Under the pieces are notes generated by a model. That model was not told the DNA's origin and searched no databases. It saw nothing but the letters and a program-made list of their open reading frames with translations. Made by a program: the position numbers and the translations under genes. 58,853 nt of DNA, taken from a virus. Position 1 is the first letter of the stretch; each line of letters opens with the position of its first letter. The DNA lies in IMG/VR virus record IMGVR_UViG_3300017751_000017, positions 1 to 58,853 of that record. One strand, 5' to 3'. Below, piece by piece: positions 50,369-58,853 of this stretch.

Positions 50369-51070
50369 TTATCCGTTAAATTTAACGCCTCCCTCATCGT
50401 CTTCCTCCGGGAGTGATGTACCTTGAATTCTATAGAAGAAGCTTTCACCAACAGTTAAACCTCCGAATGTTAATGCAATGTCACCATCTATGTCGTTTTC
50501 AGCGGAAATTGTAGGATTTATCGTATAAGTTCCAGTCCATGTTGTTACTTGGCCTTTACTTGTCTGTTGTGAACTACCTGATACGTTTCCGTCCATTACC
50601 ACACTCATGTTAGAGTTACTTACGTCATCAGGGTTTGTTGGAAATATGTTTTCTCCAACACCCGTTAATGTAAACCCAAGACTTAGAGGGTAACTACCAG
50701 TGAATCTTGTACCGGAGGAATTATGATCATCCAGTATAATTCCAATACTACTCGCCGGCTGAGATTCAGATGGTGTAGGGGTTGGGGTTGGAGTTGCACT
50801 CGCACTCGATGTTGGAGTTGGAGTTGGACTCGCCTGTACGCTGCCACTACCTGCTTGATTTACTGTAATAGAATTAGTGGTTGCACCATCGGAATGATTA
50901 ACTGTTAATACTGCTGATCTGTTCTGATTGGTTGTATTATCAGATACCGTAATCTCCCACGTATCAGAGCTTCCAACTTGATTAATGGCTATCCATCCTG
51001 CAGGATTTTGCCATTCATAATTATCATCGCTTGGAACTACTGTTACTGTTCTTGTGTATGTATGTGCCAT
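50369..51070 (-). CDS. BACON-domain virion protein with Pro/Thr linker
   Basis: A 233-aa protein. Residues 1-75 fit the BACON Ig-like domain found in Bacteroidota and in crAss-like phages: NPAGWIAINQVGSS, TWEITVSDNTTNQNRSAVL and NSITVNQAGSGS, with the typical R-x-A-x-L and Q-A ending. A PTPTPTSS-type linker (80-105) follows, then a second beta domain. BACON domains are thought to bind glycans or mucin. The same linker type occurs in the next gene, so the two may be parts of one adhesion system. There is no signal peptide. Confidence 0.8.
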   Translation of the reverse strand: MAHTYTRTVTVVPSDDNYEWQNPAGWIAINQVGSSDTWEITVSDNTTNQNRSAVLTVNHSDGATTNSITVNQAGSGSVQASPTPTPTSSASATPTPTPTPSESQPASSIGIILDDHNSSGTRFTGSYPLSLGFTLTGVGENIFPTNPDDVSNSNMSVVMDGNVSGSSQQTSKGQVTTWTGTYTINPTISAENDIDGDIALTFGGLTVGESFFYRIQGTSLPEEDDEGGVKFNG

Positions 51071-51113
51071 TTTTTATTTTGTTTTATTTCTTTTATATTT
51101 ATATTTATTAATC

Positions 51114-52724
51114 TTAAGAAGATGTACTATAATCACTACATTTATTTGTAGTCATTTCTAAGCCTAGTCCACCTACTCTATTGAACCAAACATCTTCACC
51201 GTTAGAATGATCTATATAATATTTACCTTCTTCTGCTTGTGTTGAAGAACCATTGGCTCCTACATATAATATCGTTCCGTTTTGCCAAACTGCATCAGCT
51301 GATGAATATACACTTGATCCGTTTCCTATTTCACCACATGCAGCTTGTGCACTACTACCTTTATAAACGTTAAAGTCAATACAAGTAAAGGCTTGCATTA
51401 AACCACCGATTAAAGTATAAGTTGCATTACTATTAGTAGGGTGTGCTATTATTAAATCGTCTAACTGTAAACCATTTGCTGGACATCCACCAGTATCTAT
51501 ACTGTCGATGTGTATATTACCATATGTTCTCAGACCTGCATATGTACCGTGAGTAAATGTAACACTAATTCTAGAATCGGCTTGAACAACCGTCGGTACA
51601 TCATTACCAGATGTTTGTCCACTATAATTATAAGAATATGTTAGTGAGGCTGAGCCAGGCCCTCCTCCTTTTCCACCATTATCATCATCTAATGTATATT
51701 GAGCAAGTGATGTGTTATTAAATGTAACAAATATATCGTCTGCCGATGCCGAACTACTTGGAGTCGGAGTCGGAGGTATTGCACTTGAACTTGGAGTCGG
51801 TGTTGGAGTCACCCAACTACCTCCAACTGGAGTTCCATCTGCGTTTGCATCTATATTTCCACCACCTATAACTACAGAGTTAGATACTCCGGCTCCACAC
51901 TCAGTACATAGTTCTTTCCACTCATTACTAGCAAAATAACCTTCAAATGTATTGGTGTTTGAATTATATCTAATCATACCAGCACTTGGTGCTATTGGGT
52001 CTGACGTATTATTTAATTTAACATACCCTTTAAATTCAGCATTCGAATCTACATCTAATATTCCATTTCCTAAAGTTTCTAATTTAATATTAGAGTCTCC
52101 TCCAGACTGAATATTAACACCAGATCCACCTGTAATATTTGTATTATTATTAGAATCTAAATCTATATAATCTACACTTATTGCAAATTGAATATTAGAA
52201 GCTTGAAATGCATTTTGAATAGCAAATCTAGTTATAGATTGACCAGGATCATATGATCCTGTAAATACTATTTTTTCACCACTTATATCATCTAATAATG
52301 TAATATAATTATCAAAGGCAATAGAATCTTTCTTTATAGTTAATTTAGAGTTGATTCCAGTGTTTGTTCCATCTTGCGTTAAAGTTTCATCGAAAGTTTC
52401 ATCACCTATAAAAACCACAGGGGTGTAAGTTAAACCTAATCTCTTTGGTTTTAAAATTTTATAAGTGGTGTCGTTACTTGGATCTACAGAAGACCATGGA
52501 GTATTAGTAGTACCAGTTTCACCTTTTAGTCCCTGATCACCCTTTATTCCCTGGTCACCTTTAGTTCCAGTTAAACCTGGATTTCCCTGGTCACCTTTTT
52601 GTCCCTTTAGTCCTCTTGGACCACCTCCGTTTGCAAGTATCTGGTCAAAATTATAGTTGATTTTCTCAAACTTAATAGAATCAGAATCACTTGGATGTAA
52701 TATTTCTCTAATGTTGATTGCCAT
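51114..52724 (-). CDS. Collagen-repeat tail fibre protein
   Basis: A 536-aa protein. Residues 1-33 form an attachment domain (REILHPSDSDSIKFEKINY). Residues 36-71 are Gly-x-y collagen-like repeats (GPRGLKGQKGDQG, GIKGDQGLKGETG), and residues 150-260 are beta-helix-like repeats (NITGGSGVNIQSGGDSNIKL, ILDVDSNAEFKGYVKL). A PTPTPSSS linker occurs twice near 310-330, and a Cys-containing C-terminal domain follows. Collagen-like stems with distal domains are common in phage fibres and bind receptors. It is adjacent to the BACON gene. Confidence 0.8.
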   Translation of the reverse strand: MAINIREILHPSDSDSIKFEKINYNFDQILANGGGPRGLKGQKGDQGNPGLTGTKGDQGIKGDQGLKGETGTTNTPWSSVDPSNDTTYKILKPKRLGLTYTPVVFIGDETFDETLTQDGTNTGINSKLTIKKDSIAFDNYITLLDDISGEKIVFTGSYDPGQSITRFAIQNAFQASNIQFAISVDYIDLDSNNNTNITGGSGVNIQSGGDSNIKLETLGNGILDVDSNAEFKGYVKLNNTSDPIAPSAGMIRYNSNTNTFEGYFASNEWKELCTECGAGVSNSVVIGGGNIDANADGTPVGGSWVTPTPTPSSSAIPPTPTPSSSASADDIFVTFNNTSLAQYTLDDDNGGKGGGPGSASLTYSYNYSGQTSGNDVPTVVQADSRISVTFTHGTYAGLRTYGNIHIDSIDTGGCPANGLQLDDLIIAHPTNSNATYTLIGGLMQAFTCIDFNVYKGSSAQAACGEIGNGSSVYSSADAVWQNGTILYVGANGSSTQAEEGKYYIDHSNGEDVWFNRVGGLGLEMTTNKCSDYSTSS

Positions 52725-52725
52725 T

Positions 52726-55700
52726 TTATGACTTTATTTTTATCATAGGTTTTATATCATAAGAGTAGCCTAATCTTTTATTATATATCAACCTAAAATT
52801 CATTGGCTTTTGCACATGACTTCTATACGCAAAATTATTCTTGTCAAGAGTAAATCCGTCACTGTCTAATTGATCAATAGTTACCGCATTTATAATCTTA
52901 GAACCTTTACCTTTAAATTGTTTAGTGTACAATCTAATAGAATCTAAAATATATGTTTCTATTAAATTATTTTCAGCATACATTAATGCATCATCGTTTA
53001 ATGTTTCTTTATTTCCAGCCGAATTAGATGGAGTAACATATTGTGAAATACTTTCTAGTACACCTTCTTTTGCTAGTTTAGTAATTAAAATATCAGCTAC
53101 ATAAAAATCTGCTATTATGTAATTTATATTTTCATATACTACAACGTCACTTGTGTTAGCGCTGTTTATCAGAATTTCGTCCAATTCTTCTTCAGAATTA
53201 ACATAAGATGTATTAAAATCAAGAAGTTCATATGAATATTTAGGCTTCATAATAGTTGATGCTAAATAAGATCTTTCTTCATGTGTATCAAATGTACCAG
53301 GTATGTTGGTAGAATTTCCACCAGCTAATGACCTAGTATAATATTCAGAATCCCAAGAGGATCTAAATACATTAATGTCTTTTTTATCAATAGCAATCTC
53401 TCCAATAAGAGGGTATAATGGTAATTTATCACTCGTTGTTGAAAGTTTAGTTACACCACTTGGATTAATTTCATTTACTTTATGATAGAAATGATTTTGA
53501 ATCAATCCCCAGTTTGAATCATGTGTTCCATCGTCACTAATAAAACCTAAGTTAAACATAACGCCACATCTGTTATATCTTCTGTAGTATGCATCTGCTC
53601 TATTAAATTCACTTAAGTTTGTTAAAGAGTGTTTATATAGCAATTCCTCAAATTTAAGTTCATTTGCATTATTTGTCAAGTGTAATCTATTAACTTTAAA
53701 GTGAGAATATGGATCTGTAAATGTAACGACAGGTTTCATGTCTACTGTGTAGTTTCCATTATGTCTAATTAAAAATGGATAGTATTCAGATTCTGACATT
53801 AAATTATAACCTATATTACCTTTAAACAATTTAAAACTTTTAGGTTTATCAGTATCTTCTTCTATATTAAGCTCAGACCTTTGTATTACTTCTGTTCCAT
53901 CACTAAAGTTTATAACAAATCTATTGTTATGTGTAGTTCCATCAACATCAATCGTAGTGTATACAATCTCGTCGTTGTTTAGGTTAACTAAATCTGCAAC
54001 TGATTTTGCTGTTAGTTTTTCTAAAATAACTTTGTGTGCGTTGGCTCCACCGCCAACATATGTGTATTCTGCACCCCTTTGAATAGAATTAGGTAAAAAT
54101 TCAACATTTAAAATATCAGTACTATCAGATATATTGACAGGTTTACCAGATATCTTTAATGAATTATCTGAATCTACCGCGGTTACTGAAACTTTATAGA
54201 TAGAATTAGTATCGTCATTTGGAAATAAATCTAAAAGAATCTCTCCATATAAACCATCATCACCCAATGTTATTTGAGAATCAAATTTTGGTAAAGATCC
54301 ATTTATGTGTGACATGCCCGGAATTGTGTAAGGTCCTTCGTCTGACCAGTTAATAGAAGGGTCATTAAATTGTAATGCACCATTAAATTTAGTATCTGCA
54401 TATGTAAAATCTTCTTGGTCAGAATCAAACACTATTTTGTGATTTAATTCATAAAGAAGTTTTCTATTCATATTATTATCAATCCAATAATCACCTAAAT
54501 TCAACGTAATATACATTATAACGAATTTAAACTTTTTATTTTGAATTACCTCATATGATATGCTATTTGTATCGGCATCTTCGTTTACTTTAAGTAACAC
54601 ACTAAATTTATAACCATTGAATTCACTGCTCTTCACAACTTCTGTTGCAGTTGTTTCTAAAAATTCTTTTCTATTTTTGAAATCAACTTTAATTCCTTTA
54701 AATATAGTACTAGCATGTGACATATTATTACCACCACTTATTATTGAATATTTTTTTAGTATATTAGTTTTAATAAATGAAGTAATTGAACTTCCTATTG
54801 AATTTATTTCAGGATCACCTTCTAAAATATCATCGTAAATATCCACTAAATCTTCTTCAGTAAGTGTTTTTTCAAAACCATCGCTTATCATAAATGCATT
54901 AAAATAATCATTGGTTGTGCTTTTAAATAAGTTGGCACTTAAATCAAATCCCTCTATAAAATTAACATAACTAAAAGTATCGTTGATTTCGTTATACTTT
55001 AAATATTTTGGTGGTTTTTCCATGTAAAACCACTCATGCGTCATTGATTCTCTATTTCTTTCAGATACAGTTAAATCTGGAGAAAAATTAGTTCTACCGA
55101 AAGCTTCATTAACATTTAAATAGTATGGTTGCTCTCTAACAGTTACTGTATCTTTAAGTACCCATTTATTAATATTTGGTACTATTCTAGAATTAATAGC
55201 ATACTGCTTTAGGTTATTTTCTTTAAGTCTATCATACTCCGAAGTTATTTGATTATTTTCTTCATCATCTACTGACTCTTCAGTTAGTATCTTAGATAGA
55301 TTAGAAAAATAATCAATAGGATCTAATTCAAAATCCTCGCTAAAAATATCACTAGCTCCTAATATTGTGGTTTCAATTCCAGTAGTAGGATCTACATTAT
55401 TTATGGCATTTGTGTAAGGCTCATAATCTATTTCGGATTGAGTCTCATATACTAATTCTTTTATGTCAGAATTAGAAGTATCATAAAAATCAACGTTTAA
55501 GTCATATATGTTGTATGCAGAAAATAAACCAAGTCTAACTTCGTTTTCGTAATAAACTTTACTGTCACCATCCTTTAAGTCGTTTTTGTTTTCTAATATT
55601 ACTTTAGAATATTCACTGTCTGTTCTAGTAATATCTTCTACTACATCGATCACTTTGTTATAAACGCCCTTGTATTCTGTTTCTATATAATCATTAGCAC

Positions 55701-58700
55701 TTATTTCACTAATTGTTTCATTATTTACAAATACTGATTTTCCAGGTGCATTTCCTCCAGATAAGAAATAAGAATCATAATTTTCTAGAATAGCACAACC
55801 AGGTAATATATCTATAGACTCTCTTAATTGTAATCTATTAAATGTGTCAGCATTATCTATGCTTAAGAATTCGTTAACATTACCCTTTCCTAACAGTAAA
55901 CAAGATTGCATTAATTCATAACCTGAAACAGAGCTTACGATATAAACCGAAGATCCTACATTATATGCTGAAAATCTAGTTTCGTTACTATCAATACAAG
56001 CTGCCAACGCCACCGCTATATCAGTAGACGTACCCTGATTAGAGTATCTATATCCTTCGAATCTCTTTGATTCTAACTGTGATTCTGCTCTGTATATGCT
56101 ATTTTGTAGATTTAAATTAGTTTGGATTTCATCGTTTCTAATAATACAATCTCCTTGTGAAATTATCCTTAGATTTAAATCACCTAAATTTGCTATTTTT
56201 TCTGTAAAAAAGAAACTTTTAACACCCTGTAGATGTACGCTATCAAACGTTATATCAAAAATATCTCTAAATAATTCAGAATCTTCCAAATCTGAATCTG
56301 TATTTCCAGCAGGAAGAGGCTGATCGTTTAAATCCGTTCCGGCAGTTACTTTATTAAAAATAGATTTAACAGTTGTTGCCATTTCAGCAGATGTCGTTAT
56401 TGAAAATGTTTTAGGTGTACTTAGATCTAGAGGATTATCAATAGCAAATACAATTACCTCGCCCTCAACATGCTTAATAAATGTAAATTTATTAGCTTCC
56501 TCTTTAATATTAGTGATCCCTAGTGAATCGTTAGTGTATGGCGCATTTACTACATTTAGCTTAATGAAGTCGTAGCCATGATCATTGTTTTCAACCAGAT
56601 CAATTGACCTACCAGTTTGTTTTATACCTAGTTGACTAGATATGTAATTATCGCTATCTTCTATTGCAACCTTCCATTCACTATCATCGTATACAGTATT
56701 GCTAGAAATATTGAAAAATCTATTACCTGCGTTTGCATACGCTAACATCGGCATAGTAGTAACCTGCTTATGTGATGGTATTGCTGTTTCTGGTAATGAT
56801 GGATCTACTAAAGAATTTAATTCTTTAAATTGATGAATCTTGCCGTCTATTGAAAATATTCTACCATATCCAGAATCTATTTCATCTACGAATAATCCAA
56901 AATATCTATTTACACTATAATCTGCTGCTAGGTCATCATTAAATAAAAATTCTAAATTAATTAGATTTGCCGAGGCAATTTCATTTCTTCTAAAGGCATC
57001 CGTGATATAATCATTAGCTTCTATTAAAGGCTTATCGGTTAATATGTAGTCTTTATATAAGTATTCGCCCTTACTGGTAAATCCACCTTTAATAAGATCT
57101 ATACCGTTAAAGCTAGATTTTTCTTTCTTTTCAAAATTAACAGTAATCGGAGATTTAGGGAAAGTTTCATCTTGGACGTGGTTTCTTAAATACGTACCAA
57201 TGTTAGAACTTCTAGTTAAATCAAATGATTTAATAATCTCTGCGTTTTGAAGAAGATTCTGTATTCTTCTAAAATTATCAGCAGCGTTGTCCTTTAGATC
57301 CAAAGAACCCACGGGATCATTAACTCTGTAGATAACAAAATTTCTAGGTATATGTGTATCTAACCAAATTGGAGCAAAAATTCTAAAGTCTTCTTCATGT
57401 GCTTTAGAAAAATTGTAATTAGCACCATATTGATATGATTCCTCGATTTGTTTTTCATAACTATCTAAAACAGTAATATCAGAATAATCTCTTTTAGTTT
57501 GGAACATGATCTTATTAGGAGTCATGTTTACATTATAAAAATTAGCAACGTCATATGAATATTTTCCATCTTTATTAATTGGAAACTTCTTATACTCAAT
57601 TGATGCCAATTCTTTAGTTGCGTTTATACTTTCTAAATATAGATTATCGCTTTCGTTTACTACTAACTTAATATTTGTTGTAAGTTTAGGATTTGTTCTT
57701 AAGAGGGGTTTAGAAACATTGTCTAACTTATAATTAGTTTCTAGATTAAAGTTAGGACCTAATGCTTCAATAACATCACCATCAATAAACGGTAAAGTGT
57801 ATGTTGATAATGGTGTGTTATCATCTTTACAAGAATTGCATGCATCTCTTCCATATGAATAAATTTCATTCTCACTTCTAAAGCCTATATCACCCGCGTT
57901 AATAGCAGATATCTTAATTCCTTTTCTATCGAATCCTCTGGCTTTAACAACGTTTATTGCATCGCTTATCGTTTCTGACCATACAGTGTGTACATATGTT
58001 AAGCAGCCAAATCCATTTGGTTTGAATGTTGCTGGGTCGTTAGGTCCCAAGTTAAGGCTTTCTAAAAATCCTTTAAGTGGACTTTCTCCTACTTCCACTG
58101 AATTACCTTCATCTGTTAGCGTCATGTCAAAGCCAGCATCTACTACATATAAATTCCAATATTGAGAAACTGTTCCTAACGTATTGTCTTGATCGGTATT
58201 TGCAGTACATGAATAAAACGCATAATATACATTAGTGTCATTTAATCCACCGTCACCTGTTGTTACACCGACATTACTGTTCATATCAGGTCTAACATAT
58301 TGTGCACAATTTCCAGGTTGTGTAATTTGTGAATCTTTTACAAATTGATTTTGACTATTAAAGCCATACCAATTATATTCAAATCCGTCACCTTCGTTGT
58401 TCCATACAAAATATTCATCTACATCTATTGAGTATACTCCGCTTGGAGCCAAACCTTCTGTTAAGTTTTCAGTGGCTGCGTTTTCACTTATAAATACTGG
58501 GATATTGCCCTGTGCTATTTCAAGTAGAGTTGCGGGTGGAGCAGTTACTCCATCAATCTCAGGTAATCTATACCATATTTCATTACTTTCAGTGTTTGAA
58601 TTACAAAGATCATCAACATTAGTATCATAACTTAAGAAACCTAAACTATATGTGTTATACTCAATAGGATCAGGGCACTTAAATTGATAACTATTTCCGG

Positions 58701-58853
58701 AAAATATAATCCAAGAATCATCACCACCTCTTTTAAAGTAATAAAGCGCTTCATTAAATGCTTGATATAAACCTGCGGGTATTAAACCTTCTAAATCATT
58801 GTTAAATCCGTTAGCATACTGATTTGCTCTATAACTACTAACAAACAATGGTG
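52726..58853 (-). CDS. Giant virion protein (5' end outside window)
   Basis: The frame is open to the window edge and the first codons lack an ATG, so the true start lies beyond 58853. At least 2042 codons are present. It is strand-rich and Asn/Asp/Tyr-rich, with no repeats seen by eye. Features include Cys pairs (DACNSCKDD), GFGCLTYVHTVWSETIS, and many YxxNxxY-type stretches. Such very large proteins in T4-like phages are baseplate or fibre components; position before the collagen fibre gene supports that. No catalytic motif was recognised. The stop is one base before the fibre-gene ATG. Confidence 0.75.
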   Translation of the reverse strand, partial: PLFVSSYRANQYANGFNNDLEGLIPAGLYQAFNEALYYFKRGGDDSWIIFSGNSYQFKCPDPIEYNTYSLGFLSYDTNVDDLCNSNTESNEIWYRLPEIDGVTAPPATLLEIAQGNIPVFISENAATENLTEGLAPSGVYSIDVDEYFVWNNEGDGFEYNWYGFNSQNQFVKDSQITQPGNCAQYVRPDMNSNVGVTTGDGGLNDTNVYYAFYSCTANTDQDNTLGTVSQYWNLYVVDAGFDMTLTDEGNSVEVGESPLKGFLESLNLGPNDPATFKPNGFGCLTYVHTVWSETISDAINVVKARGFDRKGIKISAINAGDIGFRSENEIYSYGRDACNSCKDDNTPLSTYTLPFIDGDVIEALGPNFNLETNYKLDNVSKPLLRTNPKLTTNIKLVVNESDNLYLESINATKELASIEYKKFPINKDGKYSYDVANFYNVNMTPNKIMFQTKRDYSDITVLDSYEKQIEESYQYGANYNFSKAHEEDFRIFAPIWLDTHIPRNFVIYRVNDPVGSLDLKDNAADNFRRIQNLLQNAEIIKSFDLTRSSNIGTYLRNHVQDETFPKSPITVNFEKKEKSSFNGIDLIKGGFTSKGEYLYKDYILTDKPLIEANDYITDAFRRNEIASANLINLEFLFNDDLAADYSVNRYFGLFVDEIDSGYGRIFSIDGKIHQFKELNSLVDPSLPETAIPSHKQVTTMPMLAYANAGNRFFNISSNTVYDDSEWKVAIEDSDNYISSQLGIKQTGRSIDLVENNDHGYDFIKLNVVNAPYTNDSLGITNIKEEANKFTFIKHVEGEVIVFAIDNPLDLSTPKTFSITTSAEMATTVKSIFNKVTAGTDLNDQPLPAGNTDSDLEDSELFRDIFDITFDSVHLQGVKSFFFTEKIANLGDLNLRIISQGDCIIRNDEIQTNLNLQNSIYRAESQLESKRFEGYRYSNQGTSTDIAVALAACIDSNETRFSAYNVGSSVYIVSSVSGYELMQSCLLLGKGNVNEFLSIDNADTFNRLQLRESIDILPGCAILENYDSYFLSGGNAPGKSVFVNNETISEISANDYIETEYKGVYNKVIDVVEDITRTDSEYSKVILENKNDLKDGDSKVYYENEVRLGLFSAYNIYDLNVDFYDTSNSDIKELVYETQSEIDYEPYTNAINNVDPTTGIETTILGASDIFSEDFELDPIDYFSNLSKILTEESVDDEENNQITSEYDRLKENNLKQYAINSRIVPNINKWVLKDTVTVREQPYYLNVNEAFGRTNFSPDLTVSERNRESMTHEWFYMEKPPKYLKYNEINDTFSYVNFIEGFDLSANLFKSTTNDYFNAFMISDGFEKTLTEEDLVDIYDDILEGDPEINSIGSSITSFIKTNILKKYSIISGGNNMSHASTIFKGIKVDFKNRKEFLETTATEVVKSSEFNGYKFSVLLKVNEDADTNSISYEVIQNKKFKFVIMYITLNLGDYWIDNNMNRKLLYELNHKIVFDSDQEDFTYADTKFNGALQFNDPSINWSDEGPYTIPGMSHINGSLPKFDSQITLGDDGLYGEILLDLFPNDDTNSIYKVSVTAVDSDNSLKISGKPVNISDSTDILNVEFLPNSIQRGAEYTYVGGGANAHKVILEKLTAKSVADLVNLNNDEIVYTTIDVDGTTHNNRFVINFSDGTEVIQRSELNIEEDTDKPKSFKLFKGNIGYNLMSESEYYPFLIRHNGNYTVDMKPVVTFTDPYSHFKVNRLHLTNNANELKFEELLYKHSLTNLSEFNRADAYYRRYNRCGVMFNLGFISDDGTHDSNWGLIQNHFYHKVNEINPSGVTKLSTTSDKLPLYPLIGEIAIDKKDINVFRSSWDSEYYTRSLAGGNSTNIPGTFDTHEERSYLASTIMKPKYSYELLDFNTSYVNSEEELDEILINSANTSDVVVYENINYIIADFYVADILITKLAKEGVLESISQYVTPSNSAGNKETLNDDALMYAENNLIETYILDSIRLYTKQFKGKGSKIINAVTIDQLDSDGFTLDKNNFAYRSHVQKPMNFRLIYNKRLGYSYDIKPMIKIKS

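Noticed and set aside
58846-58848. TTG as start of the giant protein
   Set aside because: The frame stays open to the window edge and no A-rich leader or ATG is visible, so the start lies outside.
1-58853. tRNA genes and homing endonucleases
   Set aside because: No cloverleaf-like segments with conserved T-loop, and no LAGLIDADG, HNH or GIY-YIG motifs, were found by reading; a tRNA scan would be more sensitive.

Overview
The window is a 58.9 kb piece of a T4-like myovirus (Straboviridae-type core gene set), AT-rich, with every recognisable gene on the minus strand. A Bacteroidota host, probably a flavobacterium, is inferred from three things. Starts are preceded by A-rich leaders and lack Shine-Dalgarno sequences. 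A phage gene carries a Bacteroidota-style signal peptide ending in ANAQ. A tail-region gene carries a BACON domain. No tRNA, CRISPR array, transposase or homing endonuclease was seen. Because transcription runs from high to low coordinates, upstream genes have the higher numbers.

Layout, in order of transcription. (1) 58.9-46.4 kb, tail and adhesion block: a very large virion protein cut by the window edge, a collagen-repeat fibre protein, a BACON-domain protein, a membrane-anchored coiled-coil protein that could be a spanin, a 688-aa virion protein, a gp19-like tail-tube-fold protein and two small proteins. (2) 46.0-40.8 kb, replication and recombination: a RuvC-like resolvase, a 56-aa small gene, gp32 ssDNA-binding protein, gp61-like primase, UvsY and UvsW. 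(3) 40.7-32.7 kb: five or six proteins that mostly start with a short K-x-F-x-x-F/(I,L)-x-E peptide resembling the T4 capsid-targeting sequence cut by the prohead protease. They include a polynucleotide-ligase-like protein and an NMN-adenylyltransferase-domain protein, so this block may encode enzymes packaged in the head and injected with the DNA. (4) 32.6-31.4 kb: small early-type genes, one an HExxH protein, two of them behind near-identical 34-bp promoter-like repeats. (5) 31.3-25.2 kb: a compact metabolic cassette with an all-alpha dUTPase, a fold-type-II PLP enzyme, two related proteins that resemble the glycosylase-like enzymes of thymine hypermodification, a CitG-like transferase, an SGNH-hydrolase-like protein and a DUF6378-like protein. 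The best reading is a nucleotide or DNA-base hypermodification pathway.

(6) 25.2-18.0 kb: DNA polymerase gp43 is split into two genes. The exonuclease plus motif A half is at 23.8-25.2 kb and the motif B/C half is at 18.0-19.2 kb. NrdB, NrdA, a tiny ORF, a phage-encoded outer-membrane beta-barrel protein and the sliding clamp lie between them. (7) 18.0-11.0 kb: two small proteins, UvsX, a small winged-helix-like protein, a 2OG-Fe(II) oxygenase, gp41 helicase, an unknown, gp47 and gp46. (8) 11.0-0 kb, late morphogenesis: gp15-like tail completion protein, an unknown virion candidate, gp55 late sigma factor, gp4 head completion nuclease, an unknown, portal gp20, a gp67/68-like acidic protein, a fused gp21 protease-scaffold protein, major capsid gp23 and a partial coiled-coil protein.

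Regulation: a GATATATAA-like box lies about 20-35 nt before many virion genes and is a good candidate for the late promoter read by gp55 with the clamp. Factor-independent terminators on the minus strand follow gp23, the 395-aa gene, the 69-aa gene, the beta-barrel gene, nrdA, the 666-aa gene and the 163-aa gene. Many genes overlap by ATGA or TAATG, indicating translational coupling.
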